Source of the DNA: Rhodamnia argentea
Lineage: Eukaryota; Streptophyta; Magnoliopsida; Myrtales; Myrtaceae
Assembly (NCBI RefSeq): GCF_020921035.1
Contig: NC_063158.1
Coordinates: 5,252,001 to 5,316,000 of the forward strand
Direction: 5' to 3'
DNA length: 64,000 nucleotides
The translations under genes were made by a program, and so were the position numbers. Of the stretch, positions 46,393 through 57,497 are shown in pieces. The stretch's first letter is position 1; each line of letters begins with the position of its first letter. The notes below the pieces were generated by a model, which had not been told where the DNA came from, did no database searches, and worked only from the letters and a program-made list of their open reading frames with translations.

Positions 46393-48682
46393 ATGACCGC
46401 CATGTCCTCCGCTGTCGACCCGCCAAACCTACCTCCGGGGCTGATCATCTCAGCCACCGAACACATCCGCCGGTTCCTCTTGTCAGCGTCCCAAGAACTG
46501 AACCTCTCGGAACAGCTCCGGAACCTGGCCTCTGATCTCTCTTCACAAGCCAGTTGCCCTTACAAGTCGCTCCGGGAAATCTGGATCGCGTCTCGCCCCG
46601 AGACCCGACCCACTTGGGCCTGCCTGCTCTCCGGTTCCCACTTCATCTTCACTAGCCCCAAGCCCAGAGAGAAGGTACTAATTCCTGATTTGATTGCTGT
46701 TGATACGTGTGAGATGATGTGGAAATTGATGGTGCTAGGCTTTTCGCATGTTCAGGAGTGCGAATTACTGTGAAGAAAGCTTGCATTTTGCTTGTGGTTT
46801 ACTATCTTGGTGTTAGAATTTTGATCAAAATTAGCTGCTTAATTTGGGTGATTGTGTGAAGAGGTTGATCTTTCTTGTGATTGCGATTGCATGCTAGGAG
46901 ATCCAAAAAGAGTGATTGGGTGAAGAATTGGGGGTGAAATTGGTAGTTGCAATTAAGCTTTAGCTGGTTGATGGCTCTATATAGCGTACAGGATATTAAT
47001 TGCAACCTTGATTAGATACTATTTAAAGATATCTGTGATTGCTGATGCCGATAAAACCTGATATAGGAGAATCTTGAGGAACTCTAGCATTTTTTGCTGG
47101 TTTATTAAGTGGATGTTGGCACTTAATTAAGGTTTAGCTGATAAATTGCCTTGTTTGATAGGGCATAGCTTGCTTTGTGATGATCTGTTTTTTGGTTGAA
47201 TTATAGAGTGAAGAGTTGAAGGTGAGATTGAGGAAGCTTTCCGAGATGGCAGAAAAGAAAGCGTACGAGGAGCTCGTGAAAGACATTACCCCCAGGAAAG
47301 ACACCAATGAGCCCTTCTCTTCCTACAAAGATCAACTCGGGTTTGGTAATGATCATCTCTGCATCTCTATTTGAATGAATGGGGTCGGGGAAGAGGGATA
47401 GTAGATTAATCCTCAAACTCAAATATACGGTGCTGTTTAGTTCGGTGATGTAGGAAATATAGCTACCCCATCTCACTTGCTTCCTGTTAACTATGCTTGT
47501 TCTCTTTTCTGTATGACATTTCTTGATTGGTAGCGACGTGTCTTTTCAATTCCTTCCTAGTAAGGAATGTGCCTGGGTGTTGTGTGTTTATTGTTAGAAA
47601 ATCCAATCCAAAAATTTGAGCTTATAGGTGGAGAGAGACCACATGATTATAAAGAGCATTTAGGATTGTCGAGCAAATATGCGGTGCTGTTTAGTTCGGT
47701 GATGTAGGAAATATAGCTACCCCATCTCACTTGCTTCCTGTTAACTATGCTTATTCTCTTTTCTGTATGACATTTCTTGATTGGTAGCAATGTGTCTTTT
47801 CAATTCCTTTCTAGTAAGGAATGTGCCTGGGTGTTGTGTGTTTATTGTAGAAGGTTTAATCCAAAAGCTTGAGCTTATAGGTGGAAAGAGACCACATGAA
47901 TATAAAGAGCATTTAGGATTGTCAAGCAATGTAGGACATACTTCAACTCCCCCTCTCACGTGCAAGCTAGATTACGAGCGGCGCGTGGAATTTTGACTAC
48001 GCACATTCACTTGGAATTTTGACCACGCACATTCACCGAAGGGATAAATTTGCTTTGATACTATGTTAGAAAGTCCAATTCAAAAGCTTAAGCTTATAGG
48101 TAGAGGGAGCCACATGAATATAAAGAGCATTTAGAACCCGTTGTCTAGCAATGTGAGACATACTTCAACATTTATCCTTATGACCCGGTAATGCCACTTG
48201 GTGGGGTGCCAATATATTCACAAGGAATACGGTTATTTGTTCCTGTGCACGTGCGTCATGGTTTGTATAGTTTGTTTCCACACATCTGCATCACAATACT
48301 TACATAACTTTCCGAAACATGGTAATTTGTCTCTGCGCAGGCTTACATGTCGTGGTTACAATGTTTACTGGATATTTGCTTGGATATGCTGCATTCAGAG
48401 CGTTATTCAGCCACAGCCCTGTAATGGTATCTTAAAAACGACTCTCATGGATTCTTATGCATCCTAGTTCTCAGTTTGCCTTGTCACTGTCTTTTCTCTA
48501 GAATGCAATTTCTTCCTTTCTTACCCTACTTACGATGGACTTGTAATGTGCAGAATGCTGCTGGTGGAATTCTTGGATTGGTCTGTGCAATGCTCTTGGA
48601 GACCCTTCTTTTCATAATTAGGACTTCAAATCAGGACTTGAGACCTCACTCTTCTGCTTCAAGGACCAAAAAGAATGAATAA
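46393..48682 (+). CDS. V-ATPase assembly factor, Vma12/TMEM199 family
   Basis: Four coding exons, 46393-46674, 47207-47345, 48341-48426 and 48554-48682, encode 211 residues. Only the second intron splits a codon (Gly141). The N-terminal half is soluble, with 'SLREIWIASRP' and a basic helix 'KVRLRKLSEMAEKKAYEELVKDI'. Two membrane segments follow, at about residues 142-163 and 171-193, with a short basic tail 'SRTKKNE'. This layout, a cytosolic head followed by a C-terminal hairpin, is that of Vma12. In yeast, Vma12 with Vma22 helps the V0 sector of the vacuolar proton pump assemble in the endoplasmic reticulum; the plant role is inferred. From memory the nearest Arabidopsis relative is At5g52980. 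The third donor could be 'gtaatg' at 48421 instead of 'gtatct' at 48427; either keeps the frame. Intron 2 carries a TRIM and a tandem duplication. Confidence 0.87.
47421..47928. repeat. 254-bp tandem duplication inside an intron, spanning a TRIM edge
   Basis: Copy 1 (47421-47674) and copy 2 (47675-47928) align at roughly 94-95 percent by eye. Each holds about 170 bp of intron followed by the first ~80 bp of a TRIM terminal repeat, so the duplication happened after the TRIM inserted. Confidence 0.9.
47592..48170 (-). mobile_element. TRIM (terminal-repeat retrotransposon in miniature), old and broken
   Basis: Terminal repeats of about 105 bp lie at 47846-47948 and 48064-48170, with 'tgtt...aaca' ends; a further partial copy at 47592-47674 comes from the tandem duplication. 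Between them are about 115 bp with a 25-bp duplicated word ('ttttgactacgcacattcac') and, read on the minus strand, a primer site-like 'tagtatcaaagc' next to the right-hand repeat. 'tttat' flanks the whole (47587-47591 and 48171-48175), a 5-bp target duplication. No coding capacity. The terminal repeats differ by roughly 15-20 percent, so it is an old fossil. Confidence 0.82.
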
Positions 48683-49671
48683 GATTTGCTCTGTCTAGCC
48701 AAAGAAGTTACCCATCTAATTGGTTCCTCTTGCTGATGTTTGTCTTGTTGAGGCGAAGCAAGTGCTCCTACCAGTAGGGGTCCATATGGCTCCTCATGTG
48801 CAACTACACTGAGAGCCTGGTGGATCACGTCTTCGTGATTCAAGTGCTCTGTGGCACGTACAAAACTCGGTCCTTGGTTGAAGGTTCATCTTTGCTTCTC
48901 AAGTTTCCAAATCATCTAAAAGCTGCCGGCTCATGCTTCCTTGTACTGTAGTCAAATTCCATGGTAAAGGTTGCCCAGTAGTCTATCTTCAAATTAACTA
49001 GGAACTAGATGCAACTGTTGTTAGTTTCTGAATGCTGTATGACCCACTTTATAAACATTTGGCCCTCGTACTTGCAGTGAATTCTTTTATTTTACTCTTG
49101 TCTATGCTAATGATCACGCCTCCTTCGCCGCGATCCATTCATCTCTGGAAAGAAGTGGGGGATCTTTCTATGAACAATGACGTGAAGCGCGGGCTCTAAT
49201 AGGACAAAATTAGGAGATTTGCTTGATAAGGAAGAATGGATTATATTAATTGTTTTTTGTGTATTACGACAAGACAGGTACGATATAAGATTGTTTCTCT
49301 CTCTCGGTCTGTGACTAGCAAAGTAAAGCTAAGGCCTTGGCATGCTTCGTGTTGGGATAATACCAAAAACTTAAACTATAATTAAGGCTGGATGAGGTTT
49401 ATCCATCCTATGGTAGCGCAAGCACAAGCCTTCTTTTGACGCGTGGCGTAGCATGACAAGCCATTTTTACAAGAATATTAAACTAAAACTAAAGAAATTT
49501 CTTGTGTTGCGAGACATTATTGCAATTTGATTTACGAGTTCACTTATTTCGTGCAAATAACGAATTATCCACTTCGAAACCACAATGAGTTGAAGTTTCC
49601 AAATCAGTGTTACTTAGTTGCTCGCCAATTAAGCATCAAGAGATCTGTCCATGAGAAACGACTCTTAAGTT
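48683..49671. other. Intergenic, Vma12-like 3' flank
   Basis: Probable 3' UTR at the start. No other gene or element recognised. Confidence 0.45.
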
Positions 49672-50382
49672 GTGTTTGGTCCGGTTTTGGAAATGAGTTT
49701 TTGTGAAGGCTAAAAGTCTAAAGCCCTTGGGGAAAGTTTAAATTACATTCGGTAAAAACTTATTTATAAAGCAACTTTAGGTTAAATAGTATTTGGCAAT
49801 CTTCTTCTTGCAAAGGGCTTTGGTTGTAATTTTTTAGATTTCTTTATTGAAAAATCTGAAACTTTTTGTCAGCAGCGAATGGCTTAAACTATCACAAGCC
49901 TCATCTGTCACATGCGGCCATCGTCTAAGGTCACCCGACCTTGGGCAACCCTCACGACCTAGACGAAGGCCTCCTAAGGTCACGCGACCTTGGGCAACCC
50001 TTGCTGAGGTCACGACCCTAGTGAGGGCATGCCGGGTCGCGACCTCCATGAGGGTTGCACAACCTCGCCGGCGCCTCTTCAACCTCTCATTAGGTCCATG
50101 ATGGTCGAATCCGGCCTCGTCGACCACCTTGTGTAGAGAAGCTCGAATATAATGGCACAGGCAAAATCGGAAAATGAAAACAATCTAGTGAGGTAGTTTT
50201 GGAAGGAAAAAAAATCATTTAACCCTAGAAACCACCTTCGACAAATGCTGAAAGCCAAAATTGATCGCTTCTGGCATTTCTAGCTTTGCCAAGGCCAGCA
50301 TTTAGCTAAATACTAAATCAAAAGCTAAACTAAACACCTCATTTTTCTCCTTTGAAAAAGTCTAATCAAACGTAGCCTCAGA
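49672..50382. mobile_element. Non-autonomous element, family D-like, with internal ~55-bp repeats
   Basis: The left end 'gttgtgtttggtccgg' and right end 'aatcaaacgtagcctcag' are short imperfect inverted complements. The core (49925-50075) has a direct repeat of 'aaggtcac.cgaccttgggcaaccct' at about 49929 and 49976, with its own small palindromes. The open frames across the core have no recognised product. Confidence 0.5.
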
Positions 50383-50576
50383 ATAGTAATTGCATTCAAA
50401 AGAAAAAATTGCAGCTGTTGAATACGATGCACTTATTGAATATCGACTTGTACCTCATCGCATTGATCGAATTTGAACTCGTCTTGATGTCCTTAGCATT
50501 ACTCAAAGTCCTTTTTTATTCTATTGGGGAGTCTTCATTGTTGAGGGCCAAGTACTAGTCACTTGACCTTTAGATG

Positions 50577-51037
50577 GGGAAAAGTGTCAAAACAGTTCTA
50601 AACCTATTACGTTAGTGTCAATTCAATCATAAATCTTTTCTATTTGTGCCAATTCATCTTAAACATTTTTGTACGAAAATCGATGACATGAATATCGGTT
50701 GTCCTACGTGGAATGGCCGATAGTTGACATGGATATTTTCTAATATTATTTTAAAATTTTAAAATATCTTATATAATTTTATTAAAAACTATTGAAACAA
50801 TATTAAAAAATGTCAACGTCAACGCCGCCTATGCCACATAGGACAATCGACGTCCACGCCAACGATTTAGGGTCAAAATTGACCGGATTGACTCAATTTG
50901 TACAAATGAAAAAAGTCTTATGACTAAATTGATATCGATACAAAATGTTTGGGACTCAACCGACACTAATGTAAAAAGGTTTAGGATTGAATTGACGCCA
51001 ACGCAATAGGTTTATAACTTTTTGGATACTTTTCCCC
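50577..51037. mobile_element. MULE-like MITE, family B, with perfect 9-bp target duplication
   Basis: Two inverted arms of about 190 bp each run from 'gggaaaagtgtcaaaac' to 'ggatacttttcccc'. They share 'cctacgtggaatggccga' with its mirror 'tatgccacataggacaat'. 'ctttagatg' is present immediately before (50568-50576) and after (51038-51046), a perfect 9-bp duplication. The arms meet at an AT-rich centre without a GC-rich core. This is the best-preserved family B copy here. Confidence 0.9.
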
Positions 51038-51046
51038 CTTTAGATG

Positions 51047-51415
51047 CTATCACTCATGATAGGGAGAAAAAGAACCTTCCCATTCGTGAACTCGATCCGA
51101 ATATCACCACATCCGTTATGTCAATTCGTTTCGTTTCAACTCAATATGGTCGCGTAAAACAAACAATTTAAAAATTATCTTTTAAAAATAATTGCCTATA
51201 TTTTAAAAAAATAATAAATTAATGAAAAATATCTCCATCTTCACCAATATAATATATATAACTGTTTTGATATTTTTAAACAAACATTTGCTAAAATTCG
51301 ATCATACGTAATATTCATGTCCCCGCATTGCCCGAAACAAGGTAGGATTCTAGGAAATGACGCTTTTTTTCTGGTGGGGGATGCATGCACTGAAGAAGAG
51401 GGAAAAAGAGGAGCA
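51047..51415. other. Intergenic, upstream of the TPR gene
   Basis: AT-rich, with A and T runs near 51200. No feature recognised apart from its position before the G-box cluster. Confidence 0.45.
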
Positions 51416-51646
51416 CACGTGAAATCACGTGTCGAGCATTGACGTGGAGTCCGGACATTGGAAGCTCCTCACGTCGCATCACATTCCCCCGCCATCCCAC
51501 TCAACACGTGTCCAACTCTCGTTCGACCAGCTCCCACTCCTCCTCATTAAATTTAACGAGCCCCACCAGCCGCCGACTGCCCATGCCCGAGAGAGACCCA
51601 TGCCTTAGCGCCTCGGCCAAGTCCCTCACGTGCACCCTCGCACGTG
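51416..51646 (+). promoter_or_regulatory. Cluster of five G-box/ABRE (CACGTG) motifs
   Basis: CACGTG occurs at 51416-51421, 51426-51431, 51505-51510, 51627-51632 and 51641-51646. Three of them read CACGTGTC, the ABA-response core. Extra ACGT cores lie at 51442 and 51471. All are 177-407 bp upstream of the TPR gene ATG. In plants such clusters recruit bZIP (ABF/AREB, HY5) or bHLH (PIF) factors, which suggests stress, ABA or light control; this is inference. Confidence 0.75.
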
Positions 51647-51822
51647 TCGCCATCTCCTTCCCCGTCCAAGTCAACCCAGTCACCCCATCGCACGGCTCTC
51701 AGCCACCTTTATGTACGCGGCCCCACCCCGAGCCCCATCTCCTCTTCCCCACGCGGATTCAAAAGCCTCGTCTCAGTCAAAAGCTCTCCAGAAGATCACA
51801 CTCCAGAGTAGAGAACGAAGCC

Positions 51823-52921
51823 ATGGAAGCTGCACTGTTGAGGACCGGCTCCATCACGTACCCGGCGGCTATAGTCACGAGCTCGCCGACCCTCGCCTTG
51901 CTCCGCCAAGACTCGCTCGCCGGTGGGATCTTCTCCGGCGACAAGATCGCCCCCGGCTCGCCGAGGTTCTCGCTCCACCTGGAGATGAACCGCCGGAGGG
52001 ACTCCCCGGAAGGGGTTCGAATCCGCCGCGCTCTGTCCGAGAGCGACGTGATCGGACCGCAGAGCAGGCTGAGCGGCGGTGGATCTCTCTCCTTTCCGGC
52101 GAGGATTCCGGAGGAGGAATGCGGATCGTTGACTCTCGGAGGTGCCGATCGCGTGGGACGCTCCGGAGTGTGGCCGGGGATCGGGATTCCGCTGGAGGAG
52201 CCGGGGGTCCGCGGCGGCCAGATCGGAGCGGGGGGCGACTTCGGCGGCGACGGCTGCGATCGCTCCGGCAGCAACGGCGGTTATGGCGGTGGATACGGCG
52301 ACCGGCGGAGGATCGGCGATTACTACCAGGAGATGCTGAAGTCGAGCCCCGGAGATTGTTTGTTGCTGAGGAACTATGGCAAGTACTTGCACGAGGTACT
52401 TGAGAACTGCAAAATCTCGCCGATTCGCATTTCCCGCTGGCGCCTTTCGAGCTCCATCCTGAAAATCTAACCATCGCTAATCATTCTCTCTCCGTTCTTT
52501 CTTCTTCTTTCCTGTTAAAAGGTGGAGGGAGACGCAGCGAGAGCCGAGGAGTATTATGGGAGAGCGATACTCGCGAGTCCTGGAGACGGAGACGTGCTGT
52601 CGCTGTACGGGAAGTTGATCTGGGAGACGCAGAGAGACGAAGACAGAGCAAAATCTTACTTCGACCAAGCTGTTCTCGCATCACCAGACGACAGGTACTC
52701 CTACGGACAAATCTCGAATCTTTCTTCCTGCTTTCGTGATGGTGAATCGTCCAGCGACGTTTAGCTATCTGACTTTGGTTGGCGCGCGGGCGCTTGGGTG
52801 ATTTTGCAGCACGGTGCTTGGGTCGTACGCGCGATTTTTGTGGGAATCAGAGGAGGAGGAAGACGACGGAGACGATGCGGAGGAGGCTGTGAAGTCGCCG
52901 GCAGCGGCGGCGGCTTTTTAG
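51823..52921 (+). CDS. TPR-like helical-repeat protein (At4g17940-type)
   Basis: Three exons, 51823-52395, 52522-52694 and 52810-52921, encode 285 residues; the second intron splits a Ser codon. The N-terminal 170 residues are low-complexity: 'SPRFSLHLEMN', 'IRRALSESDVI', then a Gly/Asp/Arg-rich run near 140-165. The C-terminal part (about 172-267) has two to three TPR-like helical hairpins with 'YYQEMLKSSPGDCLLLRNY', 'AEEYYGRAILASPGD' and 'AKSYFDQAVLASPDD', each a partial tetratricopeptide pattern. An acidic run ('ESEEEEDDGDD') and an Ala run end it. TPRs bind protein partners; the partner is unknown. From memory, Arabidopsis At4g17940 has the same layout. The reading frame is open far upstream, but the ATG at 51823 gives the family-like start 'MEAALLRTGS'. 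The first exon is GC-rich. Confidence 0.88.
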
Positions 52922-53700
52922 CGCGAATCCCTGAGCCAGACGACCGATGTTTTCCCATTTCCGGATTTTGGAAAAAGACAAGCCGGATTCGACATCGATT
53001 GCAGAGCGAGAATTCGTCCCATGAATGGTAGACCCGAGATTTTGCAGAATTTAATCTTCCATAATAAAAATAATATTAGCTGACAAGAATAATTGTAAAG
53101 GTCGATGGCGATCTTGATCTGTAAATCGTGTGACTACGATCTCCAGTTTGTAGCCTGCACAGCAAAAAACATAATCGCTGCCGTCGTCTGTGGTTTGTGC
53201 CTTGTCTGACGGTGGTTTCATGTCCTCAAATGTAAAATTTCCCAACTAATAATAGAGCTTGCTCAAATTTAATTACGACGACCAGAAATGAAACAGGCTT
53301 TTTGCTCAGTTGTCCTCAATTTAGGACTTTGTTAACATAATAGTCTCGGTGATTGTGATAATAAGAATATGTTGCTAATCGCAAATTCTTAAAAGCGTGA
53401 GCTTCATAATAATTTTTAATTATTTTTTGTGATCCAAATTAGATTGTTAGCGTAATAGTTATTCAGAGACTGTTATATAATTAATTCTCTATAAATTATT
53501 TCGAGTGCACGTTGCTTTATCTTAATTGATCTAGGGTGAGTTAAAACCTACCCATATTTTGGCACGTGGTGAAACTACGATACAATATATGGATTGTAAG
53601 TGAACTTTTTCACTAATTTTTTATGGGTCGGATGGTTCATAGGTTTTCTGAATTTTTCATTGCAGGTTTGAATGCATTACAAAAATAAAGCCCATTTGAA
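52922..53700. other. Intergenic, TPR gene 3' flank
   Basis: Probable 3' UTR to about 53250. No other feature recognised. Confidence 0.45.
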
Positions 53701-54291
53701 GCTCCGTTCGTTTCGTTGAAAATGAGATTATGTTTTTTTGGAAAAATGACAATATTTTTTGGAGTTCAGCGTAAATCTAAAAATGAACTGGAAAATATTT
53801 CCAGTGGCACATCATGACAAGTGGGATTTGATTTTCCTCCATGCACTCTTTTAATAATTTTTATTTTTCTCTTTTTTATTTTATTTTTTTAATAAAAAAT
53901 CAAAAAAATATTTTTTTTTCTTTTCCCTTGTTCGGTCGAGACTCCCCGGCATCTCTTTCTTGTTGGTTGCCATGGTCGTTGGCAACAAGCAAGCGTGGAA
54001 GGAAAGAAGAGCGAAAATAAATTGAAAAAATAAAGAAAAGAGAAAAAAATAAAATAGTAATAATAATAATTTTGAACGTACAAAATAAAAAATGAACGTA
54101 AAGGAGTGGAGGAAGGAAAGAAGAGCGAAATTTTTTTCCTCTTCTTAAAAAGGGAATCACTTTCCCTGCTTTTGAGGTGCATGGTTGAAAAATATTTTTC
54201 TTGAATCATTTATTTTCCGTGAATTGAACGCTCGAAAAATCCAAAAAATATTTTCATGGAAGTTACTTTTCGCAAAATGAACGAAGCCCGA
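53701..54291. mobile_element. Non-autonomous element with 'ctccgttcgtttcg' ends, family E
   Basis: The left end 'gctccgttcgtttcgttgaaaatg' (23 bases shown in part) mirrors the right end 'cgcaaaatgaacgaagcc'. Inside are 'gaaaaatattttt' words near both ends and an A/T-rich centre with 'aataataataa'. No coding capacity. Confidence 0.6.
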
Positions 54292-54349
54292 ATTTGGGGT
54301 AAAGTGGGTCCGAGATAGACCCATTTCAGTAAAAAGAGTGAAACCAATG

Positions 54350-54590
54350 AGCCATTTGTTTCGCGTAAAATGGATCATTTGAAAAATATTTTTTTTAAAG
54401 AGGATTGATTGTATCGCTTACAAAAATTAATGAATGAAAAATATTATTGTGGTCAACAAAATTATTTAGACATAAATTGTTGTTGCTAATGAAAATATTT
54501 TTCGGCGGTCAATTATTTCAAGCGATGCAAGTGATCATTTTGAGAAAAAATAATTTTTAAATCATTCATTTTACGCTAGATAGACGGAGT
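54350..54590. mobile_element. Second, shorter family E element
   Basis: The left 'gtttcgcgtaaaatgga' with 'gaaaaatatttttttt' is mirrored by 'aaatcattcattttacgc' and 'gatagacggag' on the right. It lies about 60 bp beyond the previous element. Confidence 0.55.
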
Positions 54591-55992
54591 GGGGGGCTGG
54601 CTAATCTAGAATTAAGAGGTGTGAAAAAGAAAGGAAGAAGGCCTTGAGCGAAAACAAAGGAAGAAGACAACACCGGGGTGAACTTAATCATGAGAGGATG
54701 TGGGGCTGGCTAATTTATGGCATGCTTCGTCGACATTACTGCCCTGATTTTTCTGATGTATCTTAAGAAATTGGTTTAAAACGATAAACTGGCGAGCTTA
54801 AAAGACAACAACGTTATGAAAATCAGACTGCTTCTGGCTTGCAACGTTAAATTTTCCTTTGAGAATAATTCTTTTTGTTTTCCAAAATATAAAGCAAATG
54901 CAATTTGATCAACTAAGAAAATTTCATTGGATTTAGTCTTACAAAACTCAACATAAACACATGCCAATTGATTCGACCGAAGGAGTTGAGACGGGTTTAA
55001 TTTAGCGGGCACGGGCCTTAATGAGTCGGATTGAATACAAGTCAATACAAATATACATAGGTTTATATGGGTTAAATGGGATCCATCCGGTTTTTTGCCC
55101 CGAACCAAACTTGACCTAATTCACCGATATTGTTATCTCTATTTATCACGTATATTTTTTAAACCCAAGTGATGGTATAGAGTCACGTATTAACCAGAGA
55201 AGCTATTACATTGCAAGATAGCAATTCGTATGTTTATAAGTTACTAAATTACTTAACAATTCCCCTTCATAACCCCGACCTCCAAACCTGTCCTAGCACG
55301 TGTTTTGGGCCCAGGTTGCTAACATTGTGGTGCCCAAAATTAGATTAATATGCATTAAATGGAACAATTTGGGTCATACCATTCTCGAACCGACCCAATC
55401 CAACAAATTGGTTTGACATGCCTAAACGTGGATCGATGCTTTCATGTGATGGTCACATCTCAAACTGAGCTTAATGTCAACGAGTTAAAACTATATGTTT
55501 TTTCTTGTTATATATAGCATTGCTTTATCTTCAAGTAATGGAAAACGGTAACCATTAAAAAACGACTCGGGAGATAAACATCGGATTGCACATGACCTTG
55601 TCGGCCAAAGAAAATGTTTCTTGTACACGTTTTGCTAATCAAGGCACGTAATTGGTTGGCTTAGGCTAACCATTAGAATTCGGAACTCCATGGCATTAGT
55701 TGGAACAAGACAAGTCAGCTACAAAAAACGATGTAAGTTGTTGCCAAGTCGAGAATTAGACTTGGGCTTGGCCCTTGGGCCGGCCCATTTGATCGCAATT
55801 GTCTTGAAATTTAAACAAAATATAAAAAAAAATACTTTTTTCTTCGCCAAAACAGTCTTCAACTTTATCAAATTTCCAATTTCTACCCCCATCGTTCTCC
55901 CTCCAAATCGCCCCTCTAGGGTTACCGAAGGTCCCGTTCTGGCGTCTGAGACGCAGCACATTCTGTCTGATTCCGACGCCGGTTCGAGAGCA
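54591..55992. other. Intergenic, upstream of the RBM34-like gene
   Basis: No gene supported; frames at 54776-55108 and from 55690 upstream of 55993 have no recognisable content. The last ~130 bases, with CT- and GC-richer sequence, are the probable leader of the next gene. Confidence 0.45.
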
Positions 55993-57462
55993 ATGGGGAA
56001 GAAGAAGCCCAAAGAACCGGAAAACCCTCTCCAGGAAGACACCGTCTCAGCTCCATCGGACGTTTTCAAATCCATATTCGGAGAAATTCCCGAGCAAAAC
56101 CTCGCCGGTTCCATCTTCTCCGACAGCAACCCCTTCAAGAGGAAGCACCGGGAACTAGCGCAGGCTTTTGGCGCTTCTGTTGACGGTGATGAAGATGGTG
56201 AGCCTGCGAGTGTCGAAAAGAAGAAGAAGAAGAAGAGAAAGGTAGACGAAGAGCAAGAGCAAGAACCCCGGAAGAGTTCGTCTGAGAACAAGAAACAGAA
56301 AGAATCGGAGAAGGAATCCAGGAAGTCCAAGAAAGGAGCTTCTGAGGTGGGTTCTGGTTCAGATGTCGATTCCGAGACGGAGAAATCGAAGAAGCTGAAA
56401 TTGAGCAGTCAAGCTGGTGGCTTCGCGAATGAAGATGGGAAAGGGGATAAATCGAAATTGAAGGAAAAGGAGAAGGGGAAAAAGAGGAAGAGAGATGAGC
56501 TTGAGAGGGTTTATGAGTCTAAGAAGTATGGGGAAGCAGAAGAGGAAGAAGCAAATGGTCAAGTGGGAGAGAAACTTGTGGGGAAGAAGAGGAAGAAAGT
56601 GGATGACCCGGCCGATGCGATGGCTTCAAAAGAAGGCTACGACGATGAGAGCAAGCTGTTGCGAACTGTATTTGTTGGGAATTTGCCTCTGAAAATAAAA
56701 AAGAAGGCTTTGGTGAAGGAGTTTAGCAAGTTTGGAGAGGTAGAATCGGCGAGGATTCGGTCCGTTCCGATCCTGGATGTGAGTATGCTCTTGTGGATAC
56801 CTTATGCTTAATATGTTGCTTAGATTGTTCTTCTTTGCCTGATGATACTGTTCTATGTTTTTCAGACCAAAATACCGAGGAAGGGAGCTATATTGAAGAA
56901 GAAGATCAATGATGCCATTGACTGGTACTATATCATCATGAATATCTGCGTGTTTTTTTGTTTGCCTTTTCTTCTGTCCGTGAGTATACTATAATCGTTT
57001 TAAAGTGTGATATGATGCATAACTCATGGACTCCTCAACTTAATTTTCTGTTGGGTTACAGTTTATTTTGTCATTTGATCTCATCTGTCGTTTCTTTGAT
57101 GATAAAATGGCATTTTAGAAATTCATTTATCTTGTTCTCAATGACAAATCACCCTCTGCCTTTCTCACTTATATCTATACTCTACATTGCTGATGTGGGG
57201 AGTTGGATGCCTCTTCTAGATGTCTTATTGTTCTAGATGTTGTATACTTGAAGTTGCTGCTAGTCCCTCATCAAATGGACGTCTTCTGTTTAATTTGTTG
57301 CATCGTTCTGTGAACTTTCTAAATTTATTGCAATGTACTTTTATTGCAGTGTTAATGCTTACGTTGTTTTCAAGAAAGAAGAGTCGGCTCTTGCGTCTTT
57401 GGCCCATAATATGGCGGAGGTAAGTTTACCGTCAACACCGTGTGTGTGTGTCTCTGTGTGTG

Positions 57463-57497
<35 letters not shown>

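Noticed and set aside
51875-52474. 199-codon minus-strand frame
   Set aside because: Antisense of the GC-rich first exon of the TPR gene; Arg/Ser-rich noise.
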